A model generated the notes under the pieces. The model saw only the letters and a program-made list of their open reading frames with translations. It did no database searches and was not told the origin of the DNA. This document shows, one piece after another, positions 9,974 through 19,448 of a stretch of 64,000 nt of DNA; within the stretch, counting starts at the first letter, position 1; every line of letters starts with the position of its first letter. Location of the stretch: positions 1 to 64,000 of the forward strand of contig JABWCF010000006.1 in the NCBI GenBank assembly GCA_013359255.1. Direction: 5' to 3'. Position numbers and translations under genes: made by a program. The stretch is from Flavobacteriales bacterium. Its GTDB lineage: Bacteria > Bacteroidota > Bacteroidia > Flavobacteriales_E > Vicingaceae.

Positions 9974-10516
9974 TTAGTTAGGTGTAGAAATTAATTTTGG
10001 AGTGTGGCTGCTACGTTTTTCTCGCGTTGCTTTTTGCATGGTGATTTTATATTTATACCCCTCCTCTACTCTTTCAATAACAACGGTAGAATTAGCTTCG
10101 TTATAACTTCCTGAAGTTCGGTACTGGTTAAAGTGGGTATAAAAACCGTTTGGATCGCAAAATAACATTAGGTATGTATCCTTTCCGTCAAATCCGGGTT
10201 CACCGTGTGGCCCACCGGGTCCACCTAAATTAATGGCAATTTCGTATGTTCCATACCAGTATTCGTAGGGGTTTACAAAATATTCGAACTGGTATATACC
10301 CGGGGCGGTTGGAAAATAATTTCCTAATGTTGGGTTGTTAGGAATAGCCGGATTGTTATCCCAATAGCTGTAGGGTGCACGATGTTGGTAATTGATTCCA
10401 AAAAAAGCTCTTCCATCTCGGCCAGGTCTGCCGGGAGTGTTGTTGACCACCGTAACGCACGATGTTAAAAGTATTGAAGTAATAATCAGTAAGCTAAAAG
10501 GAATTATTTTTTTCAT
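9974..10516 (-). CDS. Hypothetical lipoprotein with collagen-like triplets
   Basis: A 180-residue protein with a lipoprotein signal peptide (LLTSC, lipid-attachment Cys20). Just after it is GRPGRDGRA, and near residue 100 [16 protein letters not shown]: short Gly-X-Y runs like those in collagen-related repeats, but far too short to form a triple helix alone. The middle is rich in Tyr, Asn and Pro ([10 protein letters not shown]), suggesting a beta-sheet domain. I do not recognise the family. It lies 51 nt upstream (minus-strand order: downstream) of the T9SS protein gene and just before purL on the same strand. Confidence 0.6.
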   Translation of the reverse strand: MKKIIPFSLLIITSILLTSCVTVVNNTPGRPGRDGRAFFGINYQHRAPYSYWDNNPAIPNNPTLGNYFPTAPGIYQFEYFVNPYEYWYGTYEIAINLGGPGGPHGEPGFDGKDTYLMLFCDPNGFYTHFNQYRTSGSYNEANSTVVIERVEEGYKYKITMQKATREKRSSHTPKLISTPN

Positions 10517-10566
10517 GGCATTTGAATTTTATAATTCCAATTCAATTCGTGTGCCAAAAAATACAC

Positions 10567-12147
10567 TTACTGTTTTACAAATCTCACAGACTTTACGATG
10601 TGGCCTTTATTTATAATTGATACGAAATAAATTCCATTATTAAAATTTTCGGTATTTATTTCTAAAACCGAGGCGTCAAAATTTTTAAAATCTATTTCTT
10701 TACCCAAAACATCTGTTATTTTCAGTTGTACCTCTTTACCATATAAGGAAGATGAAATGGTTATGGAATGAGAAGATGGATTTGGGAAAACGGCAAAATC
10801 GATTTGATTGGTTGTTTCAATAATCATTCCGGGTTCTAAGGGAATTTTTCCCTGCAATTTAATTACCCATACATCAGCCAATCCTTTGTTGGTTCCGTTT
10901 ACTATGCCATCACTAGATTCGCTGTTACCGGCAATGATGTATCCAAAATCTGATGTTTCGTAAACCCACAGCCCATTATCATTCAAGGTTCCTCCCAATG
11001 TATGTTGCCAAACAATGGCTCCGGCTGTATCTGTTTTCACAATCCACGTATCGTATAATCCTGTGTTTGTACCAACATCTCCGTTGTTATCGGAGTTCGT
11101 TCTCCCTACCATAACCAAACCGCTATCAGAACATTCAATTACATTTCCGGGTTTTTCCATTTGGTTTCCTCCGTATGTTTTCTTCCAAATAATGCTTCCC
11201 TGTAAATCTAATTTAACCAGCCAAAAATCGCTTCCTCCGTGGTTATTGTTTACATCTCCGGTTACCGAACCCGTTTCGCATAAAACCAGTATATTATTAT
11301 CGAATGTTTGAATAACCGATGTTGCAATATCGGTAGAGGTGCCTCCTAATGTTTTTTGCCAAACGAGATTACCGGTTGAAGTGAGTAATAAAATCCATGC
11401 ATCTTGATTTCCCTTAGGATTGGTAATATCACCATCTAAAGATTTTGTATAGCCAGCTACCACAATGCGGTTATCTTTAAGAATCGTTACCGAATATGCT
11501 TCCTCTTCATCAGTTCCTCCATAGTTTTTTTGCCACTGCAATACTCCTGAAGCGTTTACTTTTACAATCCAAAAATCGCTAAACCCTTTGTTGTTAGTAA
11601 CATCATTATTTGAAGAATAGGTGGTACCAACTACCACAAAACCCCCATCGTTTGTTTCTGCGGCCTGATAAGCGACATCGAAACTAGAACCCCCATAATT
11701 TTTTTGCCACAAAATATTAAAATTAGCATCGGTTTTAACCAACCAAAAATCGTAGCTTCCGTAGTTCGATGTGGCGTGTCCGTTTGAAGAACCTGCGGAA
11801 CCTGTTAGCAAGTAGCCACCATCGGAAGTTTGTAAAATATGCTTACCATCATCGTAATTACTACCACCAATGCACTTTTGTGCATCGAAAGAACCTGTGT
11901 AGGTTAAATTAAAAATCCAATAATCGGAAAAAGAAGAATGATTGCCTGAAACTTCTCCATTATTGGAATGGGAAAGACCAAAAACCACCAACTTGTCGTT
12001 TAGTTTGTTCTGCAACACACATGTGCCGTTATCAAAATTGCTGCCTCCATAAATATAATTCCACTCAACTACAGGAGCCTGAGAAAATAACTTGGATGTT
12101 AATAATATCAAACTCAATGTAACAAAAAGGGTAAAATAATTTTTCAT
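10567..12147 (-). CDS. T9SS type A sorting-domain protein with propeller-like repeats
   Basis: A 526-residue secreted protein with a signal peptide (MKNYFTLFVTLSLILLTSKLFSQ) and about seven repeats of roughly 55 residues. Each carries W-(Q/K)-K-x-x-GG-(S/T) followed by DGG(F/Y)-(V/L)-x-x-G and an SxxGDVxxNxG segment. The repeats resemble the bulb-type or SBBP beta-propeller repeats found in many Bacteroidota surface proteins. The last 80 residues are a type IX secretion tail (VFPNPSSHSITIS, LKITDVLGKEI, NNGIYFVSIIN, VKSVRFVKQ). It is exported through the outer membrane; ligand or enzymatic activity is unknown. Confidence 0.8.
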   Translation of the reverse strand: MKNYFTLFVTLSLILLTSKLFSQAPVVEWNYIYGGSNFDNGTCVLQNKLNDKLVVFGLSHSNNGEVSGNHSSFSDYWIFNLTYTGSFDAQKCIGGSNYDDGKHILQTSDGGYLLTGSAGSSNGHATSNYGSYDFWLVKTDANFNILWQKNYGGSSFDVAYQAAETNDGGFVVVGTTYSSNNDVTNNKGFSDFWIVKVNASGVLQWQKNYGGTDEEEAYSVTILKDNRIVVAGYTKSLDGDITNPKGNQDAWILLLTSTGNLVWQKTLGGTSTDIATSVIQTFDNNILVLCETGSVTGDVNNNHGGSDFWLVKLDLQGSIIWKKTYGGNQMEKPGNVIECSDSGLVMVGRTNSDNNGDVGTNTGLYDTWIVKTDTAGAIVWQHTLGGTLNDNGLWVYETSDFGYIIAGNSESSDGIVNGTNKGLADVWVIKLQGKIPLEPGMIIETTNQIDFAVFPNPSSHSITISSSLYGKEVQLKITDVLGKEIDFKNFDASVLEINTENFNNGIYFVSIINKGHIVKSVRFVKQ

Positions 12148-12213
12148 TGGAATTTATTTTTAAAATGACTATTTCTATATTGCTATTGATTTGCCCAAAT
12201 TAATAAATTGAAA

Positions 12214-13296
12214 TTATAAATTTATTGTTTGGGCTCTAAGTAAATGGTCTACAATCACTAAAGCAGCCATTGCTTCTACAATTACAACTGCTCTAGGCAC
12301 CACACAGGGATCGTGTCTTCCTTTTATTTTAAATTTTACTATTTCGGCTTTTTTATTAACGCTTTGTTGCTCTTGCATAATGCTTGCCACCGGTTTAAAG
12401 GCTACATTAAAAAAAATATCTTCTCCGTTAGAAATCCCTCCTTGAATTCCTCCCGAAAAGTTCGTTTTAGTTCTAATTTTTTTATTTTTTTCTGCAATAA
12501 AAATATCATTATGAATAGAGCCCAACATAGAGGAAGCAGAAAATCCGCTACCGTATTCGAATCCCTTTGCCGCGTTTATGCTAAGCATGGCTTTACCTAA
12601 ATCGGCATGTAGCTTATCGAAAACGGGCTCTCCTAATCCAACCGGCATATTGGTTATAAAACACGACACTTTTCCTCCTACCGTATCTCCCTGTTTTTTT
12701 ATTTTTTTTATACATTTTTCTATTTCGGCTGCCGTTTTTATATCGGGGCAATGTACCGGATTTTTAAATGTATTCTCTATATTTAACTTTTTGTAATCGG
12801 TCAACAATTCAATATTTCCTACGCATGAAACATACGCGTGAATTTTTATTTTGTATTTTCTAAGTAATAATTTTGCTATGGCTCCACCTACTACTCTACA
12901 AGCTGTTTCTCTAGCCGATGCCCTTCCGCCTCCTCTAAAATCGCAGATGCCATACTTTTCAAAATAGGTATAATCGGCATGTGAGGGACGAAAAATATCT
13001 TTTAAATGAGCGTAATCGTCCGACTTTTTGTTTGTATTATAAATGATAAAAGCTATAGGAGTTCCTGTCGTTTTTCCTTCGTAAATACCCGATATAAAAT
13101 GTACTTTATCGTTTTCCTTTCGTTGAGAAACTAGTGCCGATTGGCCCGGCCTCCTTTTATCTAATTCAGACTGAATAAAAGATTCTTTAATTTCCAATCC
13201 AGAGGGGCATCCATCTACAATGCCCCCTATGGCTTCGCCATGTGATTCGCCAAAAGTGGTAAGTTTAAAAATCGTTCCAAAACTGTTTCCTGCCAT
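12214..13296 (-). CDS. aroC: Chorismate synthase
   Basis: A 360-residue chorismate synthase, the last step of the shikimate pathway: it converts EPSP to chorismate with reduced FMN. The family signatures are all present: [18 protein letters not shown] near the N-terminus, RRPGQ, the [12 protein letters not shown] signature in the middle, and [23 protein letters not shown] sequence near the end. The N-terminus MAGNSFG fixes the start. The start codon is only 4 nt after a perfect TAnnTTTG element, so the mRNA is probably leaderless. It is divergent from hutI. Confidence 0.97.
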   Translation of the reverse strand: MAGNSFGTIFKLTTFGESHGEAIGGIVDGCPSGLEIKESFIQSELDKRRPGQSALVSQRKENDKVHFISGIYEGKTTGTPIAFIIYNTNKKSDDYAHLKDIFRPSHADYTYFEKYGICDFRGGGRASARETACRVVGGAIAKLLLRKYKIKIHAYVSCVGNIELLTDYKKLNIENTFKNPVHCPDIKTAAEIEKCIKKIKKQGDTVGGKVSCFITNMPVGLGEPVFDKLHADLGKAMLSINAAKGFEYGSGFSASSMLGSIHNDIFIAEKNKKIRTKTNFSGGIQGGISNGEDIFFNVAFKPVASIMQEQQSVNKKAEIVKFKIKGRHDPCVVPRAVVIVEAMAALVIVDHLLRAQTINL

Positions 13297-13300
13297 ACCA

Positions 13301-13308
13301 CAAAGTTA
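13301..13308 (-). promoter_or_regulatory. -7 promoter element TAACTTTG of aroC
   Basis: The minus strand has TAACTTTG ending 4 nt before the secure aroC ATG. The expected transcription start falls on or beside the A of the start codon. Confidence 0.55.
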
Positions 13309-13373
13309 AAGAATAAACATTTAAACTATTTTTGTAAAAAAGATGTGCTTACTTTTAGTTTTAAATTAGATGA

Positions 13374-14624
13374 ATGAAAATACTGATTAAAAATATTAAA
13401 GAACTTTTTCAGGTACGAGAAGTATGTATTACTCGTTTATCCGCAGCAGAAATGAGTAACATGCCATCTATTAAAAATGCATGGCTTGCCACAGAAAATG
13501 GAATTATTGTAGGTTATGGAGCAATGGGCGAATGGACAGGAATTACAGACTGGACAGATTTAACTGTAATAGATGCCGAAGAAAAATTTGTTTTTCCCTC
13601 GTTTTGTGATTCACATACCCACTTGATATACGCATCTTCTCGCGAAAATGAGTTCGAATACAGAATAAAAGGTTTAAGCTATGAACAGATAGCCGAAAAA
13701 GGTGGTGGAATACTAAACTCTGCAAATAAACTAAGAACATCTAACGAAGACGACCTCTTTAATTCGGCCATGCAACGAATTAATGCCATAATAAAAACAG
13801 GAACAGGAGCTGTAGAAATAAAAAGCGGTTATGGTTTAGATGTAGATTCGGAACTTAAAATGCTAAGAGTAATAAAAAGAATTAAAGAACAATCGCCTAT
13901 TACGGTAAAGACTACTCTTTTAGCGGCACATGCTATTCCTAATGAATACAAAAATAACCGAAAAGCTTATATTAAATTAATAACCGATACCCTTATTCCC
14001 CTTGTTAAAGAAGAATGTTTGGCCGATTTTATTGATGTGTTTTGTGAAAGGAATTATTTTACTCCCGAAGAAACAAGAGAAATAATTTTTTCCGGAAACG
14101 AAGCCGGACTAAGAGCAAAGATTCATGTAAACCAATTTTCTAGTAACGGAGGTATTCAAGTAGCTGTTAAAGAAAATGCACTTTCTGTAGATCATTTGGA
14201 GGTAATGCATGAAAAAGATTTCAGTGTACTAAAAAATGTAAACACCATTCCCTGTTTACTTCCTTCCTGTTCCTTTTTTATAGGTATTCCTTACGCTCCC
14301 GCACAAAATTTATTACATAATAACATACCTTTTGCCTTAGCTACCGATTACAATCCAGGGTCATCGCCTAGCGGAAGTATGCCTTTTGTTATATCTTTAG
14401 CTTGTATAAAAATGAAACTTACACCCGAACAGGCTATTAACGCGGCCACTCTTAATGGAGCTTATGCCATGAACACCGAAAATGAAACCGGAAGTATTAC
14501 GATTGGAAAAAAGGCTAATCTTTTTATTACTAAACCTCTTTCTTCATTAGCCTACCTGCCGTACGCATTTACCGAAAACTACATTGATACAATAATACTT
14601 AACGGAAAAATTGTAAATTCGTAA
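13374..14624 (+). CDS. hutI: Imidazolonepropionase
   Basis: The 416-residue amidohydrolase has the HTH metal motif at 81-83 (CDSHTHLIYASSRENEF), the family-specific GGGILNSANKLR segment, KSGYGLD, the HVNQFSSNGG motif with its metal-binding His, and ATDYNPGSSPSGSM near the end. It hydrolyses 4-imidazolone-5-propionate to N-formimino-L-glutamate in histidine breakdown. No other hut genes are adjacent. It is followed after 22 nt by a TPR/PD40 gene on the same strand. Confidence 0.95.
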   Translation: MKILIKNIKELFQVREVCITRLSAAEMSNMPSIKNAWLATENGIIVGYGAMGEWTGITDWTDLTVIDAEEKFVFPSFCDSHTHLIYASSRENEFEYRIKGLSYEQIAEKGGGILNSANKLRTSNEDDLFNSAMQRINAIIKTGTGAVEIKSGYGLDVDSELKMLRVIKRIKEQSPITVKTTLLAAHAIPNEYKNNRKAYIKLITDTLIPLVKEECLADFIDVFCERNYFTPEETREIIFSGNEAGLRAKIHVNQFSSNGGIQVAVKENALSVDHLEVMHEKDFSVLKNVNTIPCLLPSCSFFIGIPYAPAQNLLHNNIPFALATDYNPGSSPSGSMPFVISLACIKMKLTPEQAINAATLNGAYAMNTENETGSITIGKKANLFITKPLSSLAYLPYAFTENYIDTIILNGKIVNS

Positions 14625-14646
14625 ATTAGCCCTCACAAAATAAAAC

Positions 14647-16938
14647 ATGAAAAAACAATATCTTTTTACACTCATACTTGTTTTTACACTTATCATTTCT
14701 GCATCTGCACAAAAAAAAGAACAAACCGGTGATGGGATAGAAACCTATTACACAAATGCCGAGGAATTTTATAAGAATGAAAGTTATTTAGATGCTCTGC
14801 CCCTTTATTTAGCTCTTGCCGAAAAATACCCTAAAGTAATAGAATATAAACTTAAAGCGGGAATTTGTTATTTATATAAAACCGATGAAACTGAAAAATC
14901 TATTGAGTTACTTGAGGAAGTGAAGCAAAAAAAATCGTCTACCCCTAATATAAATTATTACCTAGGTAGAGCGTATTGTCTAAACTATAAATTTGATGAA
15001 GGTATCCGCTTTTTTACAGAAGCCTTAAATAATAAAAAAACAGACGAGCTCTTAAAAAAAGAAATTCCGTTACGCATTACACAAGCCAATAATGCCAAAG
15101 AATTTACAGCTTCGCCAATAGAGGTTACCATTTCTAATTTAGGAAGCCCTATCAATTCAACAGGGCACGAATACAGCCCCATTATAACCTCCGACCAAAA
15201 AACCATGTTCTTTACTTACCGTGGAGAAAAAAGCATTGGCGGATTACAAGATGAATTTTTTAGACCCAGTAAAACCGGAAAATATTTCGAAGATATTTAT
15301 ATGAGCCATTTTGAAAACGAAGCATGGCTAGAACCCATCTCACTTTCAATAAACACTAAACACCACGAAGCCACCGTATCTGTTACCCCCGATGGACAAA
15401 CCCTTTTGTACTACATAGATTCCGACAATCATTGGGGCGATATTTTTGCAACTACTTTAGAAGGCGAAACATGGACGTACCCGGAACGTATGGCTTTTAA
15501 CTCTGAAGAATGGGAAGGTAGTGCCACCTACAGCCCCGACCGTAGTACGATTTATTTTTCTAGCGAACGTGGTGGTGGATTGGGAGGAAAAGATATTTGG
15601 AAAACAAGCCTTGATGAAAACGGTTTTTGGCAAGAACCCGTAAACCTTGGTCCTACCATAAATTCTAAATATGATGAAGATGGTTGTTTTTTGCACCCCG
15701 ATGGAAGAACTCTTTTTTTTAGTTCAAACGGAGAAAAATCTATGGGGGGATACGATATTTTTGAAACCAAACTTTCGCCCGAAGGAATTTGGACCACCCC
15801 TCGTAATTTAGGCTATCCTGTAAATACTACAGGCGATGACATTTATTTCGTGGTATCGGGCGATGGAGAAAAGGGATATTATTCTTCGGCTCGAAAAAAC
15901 GGAATAGGTGGGCAAGATATTTATGCACTTAATGTAAAAAATATTGTTACACCAGAAGTGGTGGTTTTAGTAAAAGGAAGTGTTACTCTCGATGACAGTA
16001 TCGTTCCCTGTAAAATAAGAGTAAAAACAGCTAATTCTGAATTTATTTTTGCCAACCTTAACAATAACGCTAAAACAGGAGAATATAAAGTAAATCTACC
16101 AGTTGGCCTGTATTACATCATTATGTACGAAGTAGAAGGAATGCCCACTCACATTGAAACTGTAGACCTAAGTACTACCACCGAGTATCAGGAAATAGTA
16201 AAAGATATTAAACTAAGAAGTAAAACCATAACCATTTCCGGCAATGTGTACTACAAAGAAAACCCCTTGGTAGCCGCAAACAATATTATGATTATGCTTT
16301 ATAACAACGATAGTGTGCTGATTGCAAAAAAACGTACTGATGAAAATGGATTCTTTGAATTTACGTACTTGAACCCGGAAAAAAAATATCTTATTGAAAT
16401 AGATGAAAACGACCCTTTTCTTAAAATAGACAGCAACATGTTTCTTTCCGGCAAAGTATTGTTAAACGGCCTGCCAGCCAGCAATATTTTTATAAGCGAA
16501 ACCATAACCGAACAAGATGGATCCTTCCGACTTCGATTGTTTAAAAACCACCACTTTAAAAAATTATTAGCAGATAATAAACAACTTCCCTTATTAAATG
16601 AAAACGATAAATCCGATTTAAATTTTATGGAAAAGTTTGCCGAACGTTATGGCGATAAATCAGCTGCAGGTTTGATTTATAAAGTGCAAATTGCTGCTTA
16701 TAAATTTGCTCAGAATTTCGATTATTCTTTAGCTAACAAAGTAGGTAAAATAGATAAACAGATATTGGAAGATGGTATAACCCGATTTACAGTGGGTTCT
16801 CTACAAACTTTTAATGAGGCAAATGCTCTTAAAAAGAAAATGATTCAGCAAGGTATAACAGATGCGTTTATACTAGTTTTTGTAAATAACAAACGCACCT
16901 ATTTAGAAGAACTGGAAAATTTAAAAGTTTTTGAATAG
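14647..16938 (+). CDS. TPR / PD40 beta-propeller / SPOR envelope protein
   Basis: A 763-residue exported protein. It has a signal peptide (1-21, ending ASAQ), TPR-like helices (about 28-150) and PD40 propeller blades (about 165-430; for example SATYSPDRSTIYFSS and DGRTLFFSSNGEKSMGGYD). Two carboxypeptidase-regulatory-like beta domains follow (about 445-620). A C-terminal SPOR-like domain (about 675-757) starts at YKVQIAAYK and includes RFTVGSLQTFNEANALKKKM. The first three parts match PorE-like T9SS/gliding proteins, which normally end in an OmpA peptidoglycan-binding domain; here a SPOR domain, which binds glycan strands, takes that place. Function is inferred as an outer-membrane or periplasmic anchoring component. 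Confidence 0.75.
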   Translation: MKKQYLFTLILVFTLIISASAQKKEQTGDGIETYYTNAEEFYKNESYLDALPLYLALAEKYPKVIEYKLKAGICYLYKTDETEKSIELLEEVKQKKSSTPNINYYLGRAYCLNYKFDEGIRFFTEALNNKKTDELLKKEIPLRITQANNAKEFTASPIEVTISNLGSPINSTGHEYSPIITSDQKTMFFTYRGEKSIGGLQDEFFRPSKTGKYFEDIYMSHFENEAWLEPISLSINTKHHEATVSVTPDGQTLLYYIDSDNHWGDIFATTLEGETWTYPERMAFNSEEWEGSATYSPDRSTIYFSSERGGGLGGKDIWKTSLDENGFWQEPVNLGPTINSKYDEDGCFLHPDGRTLFFSSNGEKSMGGYDIFETKLSPEGIWTTPRNLGYPVNTTGDDIYFVVSGDGEKGYYSSARKNGIGGQDIYALNVKNIVTPEVVVLVKGSVTLDDSIVPCKIRVKTANSEFIFANLNNNAKTGEYKVNLPVGLYYIIMYEVEGMPTHIETVDLSTTTEYQEIVKDIKLRSKTITISGNVYYKENPLVAANNIMIMLYNNDSVLIAKKRTDENGFFEFTYLNPEKKYLIEIDENDPFLKIDSNMFLSGKVLLNGLPASNIFISETITEQDGSFRLRLFKNHHFKKLLADNKQLPLLNENDKSDLNFMEKFAERYGDKSAAGLIYKVQIAAYKFAQNFDYSLANKVGKIDKQILEDGITRFTVGSLQTFNEANALKKKMIQQGITDAFILVFVNNKRTYLEELENLKVFE

Positions 16939-16944
16939 TTTTCT

Positions 16945-18687
16945 TTAGCCGTTCATCGAAGCCAAAAACTCGTAATTATCTTTTGTTTTCGACATTCTAT
17001 CTAGCAAAAACTCCATCGCTTCTACAGGATTCATATCAGCAATGTAATTTCTGAGTATCCACATTTTTTGAACCACTTCTTTGGATAACAACAAATCTTC
17101 TCTGCGGGTGCTGGAGGAAATAATGTCGATAGCCGGGTAAATTCTACGATTTGAAAGTTTACGTTCTAATTGTAATTCCATATTACCGGTACCTTTGAAT
17201 TCTTCAAAAATCACCTCGTCCATTTTTGAACCGGTTTCTGTTAATGCGGTAGAAAGAATGGTTAGAGAACCGCCATTTTCAATTTTTCTGGCCGAACCAA
17301 AAAAACGTTTCGGTTTATGCAAAGCATTCGCATCTACCCCACCCGATAAAACTTTTCCGGAAGCAGGTTGCACTGTATTATAGGCTCTTGCCAAGCGGGT
17401 AATAGAATCTAATAAAATTACCACATCGTGTCCGCACTCTACCATACGTTTTGCTTTCTCTAAAACAATATTGGCCAACTTAACATGTTTATCGGCTGGC
17501 TCATCAAACGTAGAAGCCACCACCTCAGCCCTTACGCTTCGAGCCATATCGGTTACCTCTTCAGGACGTTCATCTACCAGAAGAATAATTAAATAACATT
17601 CGGGGTGATTGTAAGCTATTGCATTGGCCACTTCTTTGAGCAAAGTAGTTTTTCCTGTTTTGGGCTGAGATACGATTAAGCCTCTTTGCCCTTTTCCTAT
17701 AGGAGTAAATAAATCCATAACCCTCATAGAAAGGCTAGATTGCGGATGACCTGTTAAATTAAATTTTTCGTTAGGGAATAAAGGGGTTAAAAAGTCAAAG
17801 GGCACTCTGTCTCTGACATAATCGGGATTCCTATTATTAATTTTATCGATCTTAATAAGCGGAAAATATTTTTCACCTTCGCGTGGTGGGCGTACTGAAC
17901 CTCTAATACTATCTCCTGTTTTCAATCCAAACAATTTAATTTGCGACTGCGAAATGTACACGTCATCGGGTGAATTCATGTAATTATAATCTGAAGATCT
18001 TAAAAAGCCATACCCATCTGGCATAATTTCCAAAACACCTTCGGTTATTACTATACCATCAAAATTATATTCAACCCTTGGCTTTCGTTCAAAAGGTTTA
18101 TTTATTTCAGGTCTATCAGCCGAAGGGGAAAAGGCTACTCCTTCCTCTTTTTTAATTGGGAATTCCGTTTCGGAAATAGGCAAAACTGGTAATGCTGAAG
18201 GATTTAAAAAATTTTCATCAACCTCCGACTCTTCCTTATTCTTATCTGTGTAATCTTGGATTAACTCTTCCGAAGTGTTAACCGGATGATTCGGTAATAG
18301 TGAGTCGGACGGAATACTTTCTTGTGTTTCTGAAAACGCAGGAACAGGGTCCGTAATATTACCTGTTTCGCTGGAACTCTCTGTATGACTAAAAATGTCG
18401 CGTTTTTCTGTAGTATCTATTTTTTTATTTTTTCCGGCATTTTCTTTTTTTGCCACTTTAGGATCGTACGATACTTTCTCTATTTTTTTATCAACCCGTT
18501 TTCTTTTAGGCTTACCATCAAATTCTTCTGAAGAAGAGTTTTCTTCTGAAACGAGAGGCTTTTCTTGTAAAAGCCTTTCTATGAGATGCTCTCTATCTAA
18601 TTCGGCACAATTCTCTATACCTTTTGTTTTGGCAATTTCAACTAACTCTTCAAACGATAATTTATCAAACTCAGAAGCCTTATTCAT
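16945..18687 (-). CDS. rho: Transcription termination factor Rho with long disordered insert
   Basis: A 580-residue Rho. A Rho-N helical domain (about 5-42) is followed by about 160 residues of low-complexity, charged sequence (45-205, rich in E, S, K, P). Then comes the cold-shock RNA-binding domain ([15 protein letters not shown], 216-230) and the ATPase core with Walker A (QPKTGKTTL, 341-349), [10 protein letters not shown] and the SGGVDANAL loop. It releases RNA polymerase as a hexameric RNA translocase. The insert makes it far longer than the roughly 420 residues of E. coli Rho; such insertions are a known feature of Bacteroidota Rho. It converges with the TPR/PD40 gene with 6 nt between them. 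Confidence 0.97.
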   Translation of the reverse strand: MNKASEFDKLSFEELVEIAKTKGIENCAELDREHLIERLLQEKPLVSEENSSSEEFDGKPKRKRVDKKIEKVSYDPKVAKKENAGKNKKIDTTEKRDIFSHTESSSETGNITDPVPAFSETQESIPSDSLLPNHPVNTSEELIQDYTDKNKEESEVDENFLNPSALPVLPISETEFPIKKEEGVAFSPSADRPEINKPFERKPRVEYNFDGIVITEGVLEIMPDGYGFLRSSDYNYMNSPDDVYISQSQIKLFGLKTGDSIRGSVRPPREGEKYFPLIKIDKINNRNPDYVRDRVPFDFLTPLFPNEKFNLTGHPQSSLSMRVMDLFTPIGKGQRGLIVSQPKTGKTTLLKEVANAIAYNHPECYLIILLVDERPEEVTDMARSVRAEVVASTFDEPADKHVKLANIVLEKAKRMVECGHDVVILLDSITRLARAYNTVQPASGKVLSGGVDANALHKPKRFFGSARKIENGGSLTILSTALTETGSKMDEVIFEEFKGTGNMELQLERKLSNRRIYPAIDIISSSTRREDLLLSKEVVQKMWILRNYIADMNPVEAMEFLLDRMSKTKDNYEFLASMNG

Positions 18688-18899
18688 ACATGGATTTTTA
18701 AAATAATTAAACTATAATTGTTGTAAAAAAGATAGGGTAAAAGATTTGTTTTTGAAAGAAGTTGCACAGACCGATGCACAACTAAACGTGATGCAATAGT
18801 ACTATAATTTATTCTGAAAATACGTTTTTTATATTTTTTTTGTTTATTCTTGAACAAACTTTATGCTCTCAATAACCAATTTACCTTTCAAATTTAATT

Positions 18900-19340
18900 A
18901 TGGTTGCATTAGCTAATTTAAAAACTGTAGTTGCTTTTTTTATTTTATTTCCCCTGATTTACTGTAGACCCTCTAAAACAATGAATGAAAATGAAAACAC
19001 AAGTATTACAGAAAAGTCTCCAACGAATTTGACTAAAGATGTAGAAAAACCTAAATACCCTCTGTTTGTATCATTTTATAGTATAGGAGAAGGAATAAAT
19101 ACAGAAGCATTAGAAAAATTTGAATCATTCTTATCCGATTTTTTGAAGAGAAACAAACTAGACAATTTTGGAGAAGAAAAAATATATTGGGGCAGAGAAG
19201 GCGAAGTTGATTATTGTATACGTTTTACGAACGTAAGCCAATCCATTTGCACTGATTTTATCAACCAAGCAAAAATATTAATGTCTAAATATCAACATGT
19301 TACTATTAAAGAAAAAAACGAATGTGTTCATAAAAGGTAG
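18900..19340 (+). CDS. Hypothetical small lipoprotein
   Basis: A 146-residue protein. The N-terminal hydrophobic stretch ends in FPLIYCRPS, a plausible lipobox (Cys22). After a Thr/Asn/Glu-rich linker comes a compact domain starting at YPLFVSFYSIGEG, with a predicted long helix (ALEKFESFLSDFLKRN) and the segment YWGREGEVDYCI. I do not recognise the family. The domain pattern (strand, helix, strand, strand, helix) resembles a small ferredoxin-like fold. It stands alone between rho and pckA with its own upstream region. Confidence 0.55.
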   Translation: MVALANLKTVVAFFILFPLIYCRPSKTMNENENTSITEKSPTNLTKDVEKPKYPLFVSFYSIGEGINTEALEKFESFLSDFLKRNKLDNFGEEKIYWGREGEVDYCIRFTNVSQSICTDFINQAKILMSKYQHVTIKEKNECVHKR

Positions 19341-19371
19341 TATTATTTTTCAGTGTTTTTCTTTAAATTCC

Positions 19372-19379
19372 TAACTTTG
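19372..19379 (+). promoter_or_regulatory. -7 promoter element TAACTTTG of pckA
   Basis: A perfect TAnnTTTG match 69 nt upstream of the pckA ATG, which predicts a 5' leader of about 60 nt. No good -33 box is seen. Confidence 0.5.
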
Positions 19380-19448
19380 GTGCCTAATTAAATTAATTTG
19401 TGTTAATACAACATGAGATCAATTTTTTGTTAAACCAAAAAAATAATT

